From NCBI GenBank assembly GCA_013399015.1, contig VWZX01002298.1, positions 310,001-374,000 of the forward strand: DNA of 64,000 nucleotides, in the 5' to 3' direction. This document shows, piece after piece, positions 24,521 to 37,490 of this stretch; the stretch's first letter is position 1, and each line of letters begins with the position of its first letter. The notes below the pieces were generated by a model, which saw only the letters and a list, made by a program, of their open reading frames with translations, did no database searches and was not told the DNA's origin. The translations under genes were made by a program, and so were the position numbers. Source of the DNA: Galbula dea (Eukaryota; Chordata; Aves; Piciformes; Galbulidae).

Positions 24521-27500
24521 TCGCCACCTACAGAAGGACAACTAGCACCAAGGAGCAAAAGCAGGATGACGTGCAGCAACTCCAGCCTATTGGAGCGTGT
24601 GGGAAATCCAGCCTGGCTGTCTCTCCTGGGTCATGCCTGGAGAGGACTCCACTATGCACAACAATGGTGGTCTTCCCTCGAGAGAAATCCATCATGAATT
24701 GCAAAGTAGATGTTTTTAAGATGAGCATGCTTCATCAGGCAAAACAGAAAGAGGAACCAGCCACAGGATGCAATTCTAGCAGCCCACAGATCAGCCACTT
24801 GATAAAGGAGACCTACTTTTCAGAGGTGCCAAGCCCCGAAAGCTTCCCTGGGAGGCAGCAGCACCTCCAACACCAGGTCTTTTTTTATTTAGAGATGCTT
24901 CCTGCTCCCAGCTGCCCAGTGTTGAAGACAACTCAGTGGCAGAGAGTGACCTGACCTCAGGGTGCCAGGACCGCTGCTAGATTAGCAGGGGCTGTGGGAC
25001 AGGCTCTTCCCTTCCTGGGCTTCCTAAGTTAATCATTCCCCCCTCTGAAAACTCATGGAAATATTATGATAACAGCCTAACAATACCACATTGAAGGTGC
25101 ACCTTCTGACAGCTAAGTGTGGATAGGTGTTTGAAATTGGCCTTGAATCACTGATCCATGTGCAAATTTATCATTTTTCTAGCACTACAGAAACAGGAGC
25201 CCTCTTATTATTATTTCAATGGGACAATCCCAGGGGCTTTACCAGCTTCCTATTTAAACTGTGCTGGACAGATGTCCCCCACAGTGCTGTATGGGCTCAG
25301 CCTTACACACAGGAGGGCTATACAGTCCCAGCTCTGGAAGGTCACCCATGCAATCCCAGCACACTTGTGGTTCCCTCTAATTTCAGATAGTGCCCCAAAC
25401 AAACAGGAGTTCAGCCTTAGGTCTCCAGTCCCCTCCTGCTTCACCCCACTCTGGATAAATGCAAACTTTTCTTTAAGGAGTATAGTCTTCCTGTATGCGA
25501 CATAAAGAAATCCCTGCTATTGATTACAAGGAAAATTGGGACAGAGCCTGCATAAGAGTGATGTTAGGCAAGAGAAGCAGTGGTCTAATACTTCACTTTT
25601 TGCAAAGCCTGCTTAGCAATTCCCAATAAACAAACAGCTCCAAGGAGGTTTTTCCACCTGATAAGGGTGCCTTATCAGAGCCACTTTGCTGCTGCAGATC
25701 GGGCTGTCAGTTCAGCAAGGGTGGATGAGTGATCTAGGACAAGCTACACTTGTTGTGGTGCATGAGGCCACAAAGGGTTTGTTCACATGGTACCAGAAGA
25801 TTCTCGTGCCTGCAAGGAATGTCAGTTGGTGTTTTCTGTGGCAAGATGCTTCTGCGGACCCAGCTCTTCTATGCCTCAGTCTTATCTTAGTGTCTTAGGA
25901 GGATGGAGCTATGGCTTAGGTGCTGCAGTGCTTCAGGCCACCCAGGTGAGGGGCAATCCACAGGCAGGACCATGCCCAGCACCTCTGCTGAGGGGGGGGT
26001 ACGCTAGCTTCGGCATCTTGCCACAACCCAAAATAAGTGCTTACCTCAGTGACACTCTGCAGCCTCCAATTTCCGTGATTGCCTACAGGGCTCAGCTTTT
26101 GGACAGTGTGAATAGGAACTTGGACAACTTTGTTTCCCTTGGTTTCACATTTGCAATTGATGCACTTAATGAAGTGTTGTGGATTCCATGGGACTGGCAA
26201 AATGTAAATTACTGCATGGACCCACAGAAGATAAATGCATGTGTATATGAACTCCTATTTAAGCCTCCCACTTCTTTTTGGATGCAAATATCTTTCCTAA
26301 GCAACTGAGAGAAGTGTGATATGTGTCAGAGTCTGGAGATTAGAGATCTGTTCTGTTCCCTCATTTCAGAAGCTCTTGTCTTTGGCCACCCACACAGTAC
26401 TTGAGTTCTGCTCTCTGCAGGCCAAAGCTGCCTTCCTCTCCTCAGCAGCATGCACTCTGCAGAAGATGTCGATCTCTCGCAGGAAGAAGCGAGATGAAAT
26501 GACTCTCGATGGTGAGGAGCAGGCATTTCAGCATGAGACACAGCACGTAGTTTGGGAGAGTGAAAAGGGGTAGGAGGCTGCTATTTCCAGACTGTGCTGC
26601 CTCTCACAGCTAACTTCGCAGAGAGCTGCAGTTTTTACTGCTCCTGCTCCCAAAGCAGCTACTGGGGTAAGCATCACCCTGGGGAATTTCTCAAACACTT
26701 ATTTGTGGACTACCAGCACTAGGGAACATAGGTTCACAAAGGCTATGGTACTGGCAGACCACTCTAACTTGGCCTCCTTGACTCCTGGTGTTGCACAGTG
26801 AGGCATCAGGGATCTGTTGTTCTTCTTATGTCCCCAGGTCCTGTGTGCCATGACTACACACAAACCTCAACTTACAGTTTGTTGTACTTATTCAAGTTCC
26901 TAATAACTTTTTTTGCAAAAAGGAGCTAGAAACTTGGCTCATAAAAGGTCAAAGAAGAAAGAAAAAGAACTGAAGTGTGTCTGTGTGTTAACTATTGCAA
27001 TTTTTAAAGCAATCTCATTTTGGGGGGCTGATTTAACTCGAAGTTTTTCACAAATGATGTTTGCAATGCTGCTTGTTATGGGTGCTACCTTGTTGGAGTT
27101 TTCTCTTTTCTTTATCTTGGCTGCTTTAGAGAAGCTCATCTATTTCAGCTCTTTGATCTCAGCACTAAACTACCTGATCTTCCCCGCAGAAGGTGCCACA
27201 AGGGATAGGTATGGCAAGGGAGGAGAGCAGGGCAGCCAGCCAGGATGCTTGGAGACAGGGATAAGGAGCAGACAGCCAGGAAGCATGTGCAGAGCTGGGG
27301 AGGGAGGAAGAAGCCGAGCAGATGGGAAGAATGACTAAGCCAACTCCTCTGAATGCTGGTAGACCTTGGTATCATGGAAAGCTCTACAGAGTCTTCATGG
27401 AACTGTGTGCCAAGAGAAGGTTTGGGTTTATTTTTTTAACATCAGATTCAGCAGCTAATTGATGTGGGAGAACCTCATTAAGAAAACAGCCCCAGCAAAA

Positions 27501-30500
27501 TTACAGATAAGCCTCAACAAGCTGTTAAATGTTGTTAGAGGTACTTCTTCTGGTACTTGCTGTGCAAATTCTCAACTGAGAACTTGCTTTTGGGATCAGA
27601 AATGCCTGTGTGGACCGGAGTGTTTTTGAGCTCTGCTCAAACAGTGAACTTTGCATTGGCTTCAGTCTCTCCAAAACAACCTTACGAAGCCAGCACCTTA
27701 CAAGTTAGTACAGCCATGCTTGTAATTCAGAGCAACTGTGACTAAAGAGTCTCCAAAAGTAATACAGTTTTGTTTCTGGGATCTTCTCTGGAAGATGACA
27801 ATTTTCTCATTCTTCACATTTCATACGACAATTGTCCCTCACCTTAAAGCACCCATGGGAATTGCTGACAGATAAAAATTGGCTTCCTGTGCTTCTTTCT
27901 ACTATTCCCTAGGTATTTCTGGATGGTCCTGAATTCAGGCCACAGTCTCACAAGCAGCAGATGAGTGGGAAAAAATCCTTATCTTAGGGCATCAACACAG
28001 AGTAGGTGATTCTTAGATGGAAATGTCATAGGTAATGGATTGTGAAATGTCTGATGTCTTTAGCACTATGAAAGAATATTCTGGATAGTCTGTCACTGTG
28101 TGCATGTCGAGGTAACAAAATAGGATAAGAGGTTACGTACAGCAGGTAGAACAGTATTTACTTAAAAGATAAACTAGTTCTTTCCCTGTAACTTTGGAGA
28201 AATTAAAATAGAGTGCTATGAGTGCTGTAATATAATGTAATGTTGATCATTTAGTAGAGAATTTACTAAAGCCAACACAGCACAAATCTTAGATTTAAAG
28301 AACAAGCAAACAAACCCCCTCTAGACACTCCTAAGAGAACAGAGACAAGGAAGAGACTTCCAATATTCCCTCTTGGTAATTAACAGCACAACCACAGGTG
28401 TCACAACATCACTACCTAACACCAGAGATGCAGATTGTTTTCTCTAGGAGTTAAAACTCCATTGGCATAATTGAATTTTCAAGTGTGGGAAGTTGCCCCA
28501 GCCTGAAATGAAGGATATGAGAACACTGCATGCTATCACAGCAGGAATGGGCACAATAGAGGGTGAGGACAACACAGCTAAAAATAAAGGAATTATTAAA
28601 AAAAAATTAAAATGCAGTATGTTGGGGTTTTTAGTTTGGTTGGGGTTTTTTTTTGAGTGCGTCATTAACGTTGAAAGCAGATACGAGTTAACAAGGCTAT
28701 GAGTCTTCCTGCCAACCAATTAACATGCACCTTCCAGATCCAGAGGTCTCCTAAATATTTGCACAGAGGCATTTTATGCATTAGCATGCCAGAGGCAGAA
28801 GTCAGCTGAAAATCCAAGTTGCATCTTACAGAAGTTGCAGTGGATTCCAGCAGAGGAGATGCTCCTAGTCCTATGGGGCCAACAGGGCAAAGCGGTGTGG
28901 GATCAAGTCAGTGCACCCTGATGACAGCAATGTCTTGTCCTGCTGGACCATAGGTTCTTCTACCACTGGTATCTGCTCTTCAGAGGATGATTCTAGTCGC
29001 ATTGTCTCCAAACTGTGAAGGAGAGGTGATCCCAGCCCCTAAGGACTTGTGATCAAAGAGGGACAAAGGCTAAAACAGAGGGCTGAGATAAGGTTGTAAG
29101 GACCTGTTGGTATCAGTCAGTCTTTTTCAATTCTACTTTGTTGTTATTGGTTCATGGTTTGCTTGAGGTTTGCAATAAGGTGTCCTTGGAAGATGGAAAA
29201 TTAAGGAAACTGATTCATTTACAGATTTTCCCAGAGAACGTACATATGTCTGAGGAGCATAGGGAAAGGTTGTTGCTGAAGCAGATGCTGGTCTCCTTGG
29301 AAGTCCCAGCAGGGCTCCTCCTGCCTTACATGGCATAGGAACTACCCAGATCAAGGCTCTTCTGACTGACCCCTCTAAAATAGACAGATGTGCTTCATAG
29401 GCTCAAATTCAGGGGCATAATTTCAGAAATGAGAAAGAGTAATTTCAGCCTGTGACACTGTGGGGTTGATACCTGATCTATGCAAAAGCCTGCTGCTTAA
29501 TACAAAGAGATCATTGTGGGATGGGAGGGAAAGTAGTGACTCTATCTGCACACACATTTCTTCTGGTAAAGTAAAGTACCAGGGATGTTAGAAAAAATTC
29601 CACTTGATCGACAAATTATCAGGCTAGATTGGGAAAGCAAGGAAACCAGGTCAAGTCATTCTCTATTTGCTCATTTCTCTCTGCAGTCATAATGTTGACT
29701 CTGAAAACATGGTTTTTTACAAGGAATATTAATTACCAAAATTCTGAGCTGTGAGCTAGATTCTTTTCTGGGCACAAAATTTGTTGCTTATTAAGTCTAA
29801 GAGGTGGGAAACACCACCTTGAGCCTGGCTGTGTGTGTAGGCAGATTTTCCTGCTTCACCTTCATTTTCAGGTGACCCATAAGGAGGTATTGTGCAGAGA
29901 GCCAGGCTACAGGAGCAGTGTGAACACCAGCTTCTGGGAACTGCAGTAAGATTTGAAGCCATAGCCAGGAGGGCTTCCTTCGCTATACTTGCTACCACTA
30001 TACAACTGTCGTAAAGATCTCAGTCAGGAAAAGATTAATGGAAACAAATTTCCCTCTGTATATTGCTTATTGTTGCTTGAGGGGTTAATGCTACATCCAG
30101 GCTAACCTAACTCCCCTCCGCAACTGTAGCCATATTCAGAGATCTACAAACACAGCTCTGTCTCAGATGAAAAGAAATGTTTTGTGGTATGTTCACTTGG
30201 CAGTAGGAAAATATTTGCACTCCTTGCTCAGAGTGAGAAACATATCCCTCATTTACAGAGCAAAGTAGGTTCTTTCTCTATAACTAATCGTAGCTGTGGT
30301 ATTCGCTACCTGATGGGAAAAGCAGGATTTCAGAGTTCTTTTACTCCAGTCAGCTAGGCTGCAAGCAAAAGCATCATTGCCTTAAACTTGTGCTTTGTTA
30401 CTCTCTTCCTAGCCTCAAAAGTTGCCTTGGGGAAAAAAATAAAAAGGAATAAAGGAACAGCCGAGGCAATCGCAGCCCACAACCCAACAACTCCTTCAGA

Positions 30501-30649
30501 GTTGCCCCCATTCATCAGGATTCCTTCACACAGCCCCCTCGACTGCCCAATAAGTTGGCTGGTTGCTTTTTAAAGAAGAACCTGTTTCTCAGTGAATTCT
30601 CTTTAACATCCTATACTCAACAAAATAAGCTCCCGGAGAAACAACCCAA

Positions 30650-31450
30650 CGCGGAGCCGCGGGTTCTGCCCTTCCTTCCCCCGTGAGTCCCTGCAGTCAG
30701 CGTGAAGTGCGACTCTTCTCCCCGGACGATGCTCGGACGGCTCCCGTTCTCCGCTCACCTCTCCCCGCTCCCCCTCGACCCTCACGGCCCCAGCGCCCGG
30801 CTCCGGCTGTCGGTTCCGACAGCTGCGGGAAGCAGCTGCGCGGGGACCGAGCCGTCGCCACCGCGAGGCTGCAACCGGAGGACTTACAGGTGGGGGCTCT
30901 TCCCCAGGCCACCACCGGACCCCATAGGTCAGCCCGGGGCTGCAGCCCCTCGCCCGCCGCGCCCCGCCACCCGCACCTCCTCCCTCCCGTACCCCCTGCC
31001 CTGCTCACCGGCGGGGCAGCCGAGGCGAGGCGGCAGGCGCCCGCCGCCCATGCACTACGGCAAACGGGAGCCAGCAGCTCCGTCAACGTGTCCGCATCCT
31101 CCCGAGCCGGACGCTGGCACCACCGCCGCCGCCGCGGCAACACCCAGACCGGGGACCGGCCCCGCAGTTGCCGGCTCGGGGAAACCACACCCCCAGCAGC
31201 GCCTGCGGGGCGGAGCGCAGCCGTGGACCCCCAGAGGCACGGCATGGGATGGCACGGCACGACACAGTCCCCGCCGTCCCCGGGCCGCCTTTGCCTTGCC
31301 TTCCCAATATTTTCCTCTGACACGAGTGTTTCCGCAGGGTCCCATTCCGCTCCGGCCCCAGCACTGTCCCGGCTCACATCGCGCCCGACGTGCGTGGTAG
31401 AGGGACCTGAGCGTGAGACATTTTCCTGGAGTGGTTGTGCGGTTTAGTTC
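30650..31450. promoter_or_regulatory. CpG island, probable promoter of the LBH-like gene
   Basis: This roughly 800-bp block is dense in G, C and CpG, while flanking sequence is AT-leaning and CpG-poor. It holds a GC box (GGGGCGGAGC near 31207) and a CACCC-type motif near 31186. On the minus strand there are two donor-like sites: CCG|GTGAGC (GT at 31008-31007) and ACCT|GTAAGT (GT at 30887-30886). The plus strand has TACAG|GTGGGG (GT at 30890-30891). It lies about 12 kb upstream of the first coding exon, a normal distance for an LBH-family first intron. Exact transcription start sites cannot be read from sequence. Long ORFs here in several frames reflect the lack of stop codons in GC-rich DNA. 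Confidence 0.6.
31009..31051 (-). other. Candidate end of a first exon of the LBH-like gene, with an upstream ATG
   Basis: On the minus strand an ATG at 31051 opens 14 codons (MGGGRLPPRLGCPA plus one base) before the donor CCG|GTGAGC. Spliced to the acceptor before 18420, the frame reads GCA then TGA, and that TGA overlaps the MTEV start as ATGA. So this would be a short upstream ORF, not an N-terminal extension. The splice pairing is inferred, and the alternative donor at 30887 would give a different leader. Confidence 0.3.
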
Positions 31451-32397
31451 TTTTTGTAGGGGGTTCTTTGCGGGGACGAGCGGGTGCTCCACCCAAGGAT
31501 TAATTACCCAGCTGCATCCCCTACCCGCGGCAGGGACACAAGCTCCTGTGGGCAGCATCCCATCGTCACCTTCTCCAGAGGGACCGCAAAGCTGGGGTTG
31601 GCGGGAAGGCTGTGAGGAGGAGTTCCCCCCTGCCAGGGTGTCTCAGGAGCCCTCCTCAAATCCACTGCACAGAGGCTGTCAGGGGAGCACCTGCGGCTTT
31701 CTTGGTGTTTGATGCTGGGGAAAGAGGCTGAAAACTCATCATGGGGTGAGGCACTCTTGTTGCAGGAGCCTGAGGAGCAGTGGTGAACGGATGTGGCCCT
31801 GGAAGGCTATACAAAGGAGCCTTGTACTCTCCGCTTCCGTGCACCTCCCGAGGAAGTAACTCAAGCTCAGGGGTTGAGTGGTGTGAGGAAGCTAAACTGG
31901 GCCTTCCTCCCTTCCTCTTCACGTCCAGCGATTGGAACTCTGGGTTCAGCCGGCAGAGACGCACCCCCCGGGGTTCCCTCTTCGCTTTGCCCCAGGGCCA
32001 GTGGAGCTCCTAGCAGCTGCCCGAACAGGCCTTCCCTTTGATGCCTTTCCAGTGAGCAGCACTTCAAGCAGGAGCACCTGAGAGCTCAATGGAGCAGCGT
32101 AAACACCGCAGGGGAGATGGGTGTCAACCATGGGAGGCCCTTACAGCCCTTGATTTGTGTGAGATCCTGCAAAACCTGTGCCAGCACATGCTGATGGCAC
32201 ACGGTGTGTGGAGCATCCAGGCAAGGCATGGCTGAATGCACTGGAGCCTCTGCCCCGCCAGCTATAGGCAGGGGGTGAGGAGGAGATGTGTAACCTCCTC
32301 TTTGCTCTCCCCCGCTGAGGTTAACATTGAGTGGTCAGGAAACAAGGGGTTTGGCCTCCATTTCAGGGGGATTCATACCTGGCTGTTGGGAAGAAAA

Positions 32398-32900
32398 ATC
32401 ACAGAATCACAGAATCATTACGGTTGGAAAGGACCCTCAAGATCATCTAGTCCAACCGATAGCCCTACACTACTCTTATCCCTAAATCATCCCCTGAAGA
32501 AACACATCTATCCTCTTCTTAAAAACCTCCAGGGATGGTGACTCCACCACCTCCCTGGGCAGCCTATTCCAATATCTAACCACTCTTTCAGTAAAGAAAT
32601 TCTTCCTAATATCTAATCTAAACCTACCCTGGCTCAGCTTAAGCCCATTCCCTCTAGTCCTGTCACTAGTCACAAGGGAGAAGAGGCCAACACCCGCCTC
32701 CCTAGAATGGCCTTTCAAGTAGCTGAAGAGAGCGATAAGGTCTCCCCTCAGCCTCCTCTTCTCCAGGCTAAACAACCCCAGCTCCCTAAGCCTCTCCTCA
32801 TAAGGCCTGTTTTCCAGACCCCTGACTAGCTTAGTTGCCCTTCTCTGCACCCTCTCTAGTAGCTCAATGTCCTTCCTAAACTGCGGTGCCCAAATGTCAG
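32398..32900 (-). repeat. CR1 LINE with open ORF2 C-terminal region
   Basis: This minus-strand CR1 ends in tandem ATTCTGTG octamers. The ORF2 tail is open from about 32897 to the stop near 32482, about 138 residues. It reads WAPQFRKDIELLERVQRRAT, later SDRTRGNGLKLSQGRF and WNRLPREVVESPSLE. These are signatures of the extreme C-terminus of the CR1 ORF2 protein, after the reverse transcriptase domain. Endonuclease and reverse transcriptase are absent, so it cannot move by itself. The lack of frameshifts suggests a fairly young insertion. The ATG near 32997 lies outside the element and is fortuitous. Confidence 0.93.
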
Positions 32901-34170
32901 CTTCTGCTGATTTAAGGGAAGACACCCTCCTGTTTCTGTGGGCAATGCTGGCAGGTAGTTGAATTAGGGCAATGGGACAGTGCTGGTATGGCTGCACTCA
33001 GCTCTTCATGCACCCAGGATGGTGGACGGGAGGAATCTCTGCCCATGCCTGGTGAACTCATTTGGGAGTGAAGGCAGCACCTTCACTACCTATAGAGTAC
33101 GCTCTCTATACAGAAAGTCTATCTACCAGGGTATTTCCCTGTGCCAGGGTTTTGGGCATGGACCCCAACTCAGGAGCCACCCAAGAACTGGTTATGTCAC
33201 CTCTCCTTTGGGAGCTGCCTGAACCATGAGCTTTTATACAATGTGTGCTTTTGACACACTGCTTTTGCAAGTGTGTAAAATGTAGCTGTTGGTCTGAAGC
33301 CATATATGTAATATGTGTATACAGAGATGGTGTGCTGAGAACAAACCCTGCCATGGTGATGGGCTGGCCACTTTGCTTCTGGCAGTTTTGTCCCCAGACT
33401 CATAACTCTGAGTTATCCTTGTCTGAGGACAGAATAATAACAGGTGTAAGGGAAAATATATAGAGTGGATGTTAAAACTGAATTCCCTATGGGCACGATG
33501 AGATACACTGTCTGCCTTTAGCCCCCACCATGCCCTGCAGAGTGCAGTGGGGCTTTTCTTCTGCTCCTCACAGAGATCATGGGGGTAATTGGGCATTTGT
33601 GCCTCTTCCTAAGGGACTTTCAGGTAACAGGTACAGCTCATAGCCTCTCCGTCCTTCCTCCCCACCAGCATGTTGGGGCCTTAAAGGGCTGGGCAGCAGC
33701 TGAGGGCTCTCTTTCCTTCTTTGGATGTCACAGTACAATGGACAACTGCTAGCTGAAAGTGATTTTAGAGCAGTTGGCTGGAACACTACTTAGATAGAGC
33801 AGTAAGGGTGATGAGGAAAGATTAGGACAACCAGAGGGGTTGGTTGAGGTCCCTTTGAATAGTGAGAAATCTCCAGAGGCTGTTTGATGGTCCTGTTGTA
33901 GCAATTCCTTCACTGCATGTCTATCATGTATCTGGTGAGGAAATGTGACCCTTCTTTTCTCACACAAACACTTGTTTGTGCCTCTGTCAGCTCAAGATGT
34001 GCCTGTGACAGCTAATGAAAAAGTTCAGATGAAGCAACCAGCATCTGCTTGGTGATCTCCAGGAAGGTTTTGTAGATGTGTTTTTGGAGCCTTGAGTGAG
34101 GAATTCACTTGTTTCTTTGGGCAAGTTGATCAGACACCACTTGGGAAAGCAAAGGATGTGGATGGGATAT

Positions 34171-34446
34171 CACAGAAACACGGAAATATCAAGGTTGGAA
34201 GAGACCTCTAAGATCAAGTCCAACCATCAACCTACCACCATCATCTAAAACCATGTCCCTAAGACTAAACCAAGTCTCTAAGTACTACATCTAGATGCTT
34301 TTTAAACACCTCCAGGGACTGTGACTCCACCACCTCCCTGGGCAACCTGTTCCAATGTCTAACAACTCTTTCAGTAAAGAGATTTTTCCCAATATCCAGT
34401 CTAAACCTTCCCTGGTTCAACTTGAGGCCATTTCATTTATCCTCTA
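34171..34446 (-). repeat. CR1 LINE fragment, diverged
   Basis: A CR1 3' UTR and end-of-ORF2 piece on the minus strand. It begins with an eroded octamer tail (CACAGAAACACGGAAATATC), then GGTTGGAAGAGACCTCTAAG. The conserved CTCCACCACCTCCCTGGGCA block is present. It looks more diverged than the copy at 32.4 kb. Confidence 0.88.
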
Positions 34447-37417
34447 CACAGCATCCTGGAAGCCACATACTGGTGGTTTCTGAAGCCCACTGCAGTTTCT
34501 AAAATAGGCTAGACAGCAAAGATTCTGTAGATGATGAACAGGGTAAGCACCAGTGTCATTCCTGGAGAACTGGTTTGAATATTGCACAGACTGAATTTAA
34601 TTTCATGCTTAGTTATGCCAGGAGACCCCAAGTGTTGGATAGGTGCCTTTATTAAATAAATATAATGGAAATAATTCTTGGCTCCAAGATAAAAGATTTG
34701 CATTTTGAGATCTAGAATAAGACTGGTGTGGGAAGGACACTCATCCTGCACACAAAATCAAGATGAAAACCCATGTTCGGGAGGCTCAGGGAGATGTTCC
34801 AGTGCTAAGGCCCCAGGTGACACCAGCTCCATGTGCTACCTCTGGTTTCTCAGGAGGGGACTGTGTGCAAGCCAGCACTGCTGTATGTAGTTCCTGCCTT
34901 CAGCCTTTGCCAAAATCTGATGTTATGGCCAAAGGCACCCAGGTTAGACATGCAATTCCTACAAGGTACTTGAACAGGTGTGTGTCCATCTTCTGTATAT
35001 GTCTGTAGAGCTGTGTGCAATAGATGCATGCAAGAGGTGCAGCTATCACCTTGTTTCTATATGGTATGTATGCTGCTCTTTTCATGTGCCTTAACAAGTC
35101 AGTGCATCAGCTGAGTGGTGGCAACTACCCATCTGCACAGCATATATACAAACAATGGTGTGTCTTACCATAAACATTTTTGCTATAGATTAAAAGAAAC
35201 CAATTATTTGTTGCCTCTGTTGCAGGGTAACATCAGAAGCAGGGATAGTTGTGCTGGCTCAGCCAAAGTGAAGGAATCAGATAAACATGCATGATGCTAA
35301 GGCATCATTAACCTTGTGAATTTAATGTTGTAAATTTGACACCTCTTCTCCCACCTCTCTCCTCTCTGTGGATTGCTGCTGTCCCTCCTGGACACACCTC
35401 TCGTTGTGAATCATGAGATGTCATACCTTGTTGTTTGCTGTGCAGGTCACCTTGTGAGTGCTCTGAGACAATAAATCACTCCAGACCTGATTGAAAATTC
35501 TCAATCCTTCAATTTTCTGGTTGCATTCAACTGAATAATGTCCTTGCAGAGACAGGAGAAAGAAGAATTTCCAATTGAGTTTCCAATTAATTTACAGATA
35601 TTTGATTATTTTAAAAGGTGTTTTTCTGAGTCATCTCATAATAAGTAAAGTCCCACACCTACATGTCCTGAAGAAAAAGCTGGGCAGCACTGCTCCTCTG
35701 TCCAAGCAGGTGTGGGTAAGCTGAACAATGACAGGCTCAGCTTTAACACAAATCAGGCAGCAGCAAAAGGGATAAATTCCTGGCCAGTACAAGAGCTTTT
35801 GGGTCAGAAACTCTGGTAATGCTATGGTACTGCTGGAGCTGGAGAAGGTCAGGTGCATTAACATGCACTGAGCATGAGAATTGCAAAGCCTTCTGATGCC
35901 AGGACTTTAGGCTAGGAAAATCATAAAGAATCACTTACAGCTTTCTGATATTAAATATATAAAAGAAAATACTGGAAAGAGGAGAATAACTTTTTATTAA
36001 GACACCTGTCTTTCCTTGTCTGCAGAGCTTATACTCTTTCCCCCTCACTTTGGGCTTCAGTCCTTGTTATGCTTCTGAGGCCACACGTCTTCATGCCTTG
36101 CTGCTGTGCAGGGAACATAGCCCTGCATACCCCACACGTGGGTGTGCAGCACTCTAGGGGTTGTTCATGGGATAAGGTCTGCAGGGATTGCCATAAGGAG
36201 GGCACCTGTGCAATACCTAAGGTTCATTTAAATTAATATGCTTAATGTTGACTGTGATAACAATTTACCATGTACTACTGTACTGGCTTTGTTTCCTTCC
36301 CCAAATTTGATCCCTTCTGGTACTTGAGAAAGGTTTTAGCCATCTGAATCACTGCATATCATCAGATGTGGTCTATATGCACAAGATTGCCCTCCAAAAG
36401 CCCACCTCCCCTCCTGGAAGCTGTGGCTGGGAGTATGGTTGCCATGGTGGTAGCGAGACAATTAAAATGGCTTTATAACCAGCTGAAGGTACTAGCTGTT
36501 TCCAGGATACCATATATCCTAATCAATCTCAGCTCTGACAGACCTTGGAGTGAAGCCAGGTCCAATGACAGCAGTTGGTAGCATTTAATTTTTTTCTTTC
36601 TTCTTCAGCTCTCTAGGGTTAGCTTTCCTGCATGGGTTTGAAGCTGCAGTTCAGGGTTATAAAAACCTCCATCCTTTCTGGATGTGGTATCTTTCATTCC
36701 ACACCCTTTAACTTAGGCCAAGTAGCACAAAAAATGTATAAAGTTATCACCATGTTTCTGATCTCTTGACCTGCCAGAAGCCAAAGCATCTTCCTTGCAT
36801 TGACTGATGTGGGTGTTGCCCTTTAGCTGAGTGCAGGGAATAAGCGATGTCTTTGTTAGAGGCTCCTCCTAACAGGCTGTGCTGCTCCCCTTGCCAGGGC
36901 CAGGCCATTCCCCGTGGGTGGTGGGGGCTGGAAGCAATATGTTGGAAGTCACAATGTATACCAACAGCCTGGGATTCAGAGCTGTCAAGCAGTGGCTCAT
37001 TGTTAGTACAACTTCTTCCAGAGCATCAGAAAAAGAAAAAGGTGACTTGAAATTTTTCTGACTGGCTGACACGTGAGTCTAGTAGGAATCTGATTGTCTT
37101 GTGAATCCAGAGGAGTAGTGGAGGGGGTTGGAGATCTGCTGCTGCTGCTGCTAGTTACAGGGCTATTTTTCCCTACAGGCAGTGATATGACCCAGAAAGG
37201 CTTCTCCAGTTTGCATCTGGTTCTTCCAGCTGCCTTACACAGTTCTACTTTGTGGTGTTGTAGGTGCTGGCCTGTGCTGGGTCAGCACTTCAAATGGATG
37301 TATTCTGAGGGCTTCTTATATCTTTGCCATGGTTCAAAAACAGTTGAATTCCCATTTCGAGAGTTTTGCTCTTATAACCCTGACAATGTAGTCCCAGATA
37401 GGCAGCTGGACCAGCTG

Positions 37418-37490
37418 TCACAGTATCACAGTATGTTAGGAGTTGGAAGGGACCTCAAAAGATCATCTAGTCCAACCCCCCTGCCCTGCA
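37418..37490 (-). repeat. Very short CR1 3' fragment
   Basis: Only about 70 bp of the CR1 3' end, including GGAGTTGGAAGGGACCTC and ATCATCTAGTCCAACC. The octamer repeats are mutated to CACAGTATCACAGTAT. Confidence 0.8.

Larger units (their letters stand above)
18421..30649 (-). other. Presumed first intron of the LBH-like gene
   Basis: About 12 kb of mostly unique sequence between the first coding exon and the CpG island. It holds an ancient-repeat candidate (18.9 kb), a 34-bp tandem duplication and short CR1 (21.6-21.8 kb), and a three-copy short repeat (24.5 kb). No coding exon is recognised. Intronic status depends on the island being the promoter. Confidence 0.4.

Noticed and set aside
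25787..26308. 173-codon plus-strand ORF
   Set aside because: No recognisable domain, no splice or start context, and other ORFs overlap it on the opposite strand. Likely chance.
30683..31447. Overlapping 226-254 codon ORFs on both strands in the CpG island
   Set aside because: GC-rich DNA lacks stop codons in every frame. The translations are low-complexity Pro/Ala/Arg/Gly with no family signature.
32901..32997. Upstream extension of the CR1 ORF2 frame to an ATG at 32997
   Set aside because: CR1 similarity stops near 32897. The rest is flanking DNA that happens to be open.
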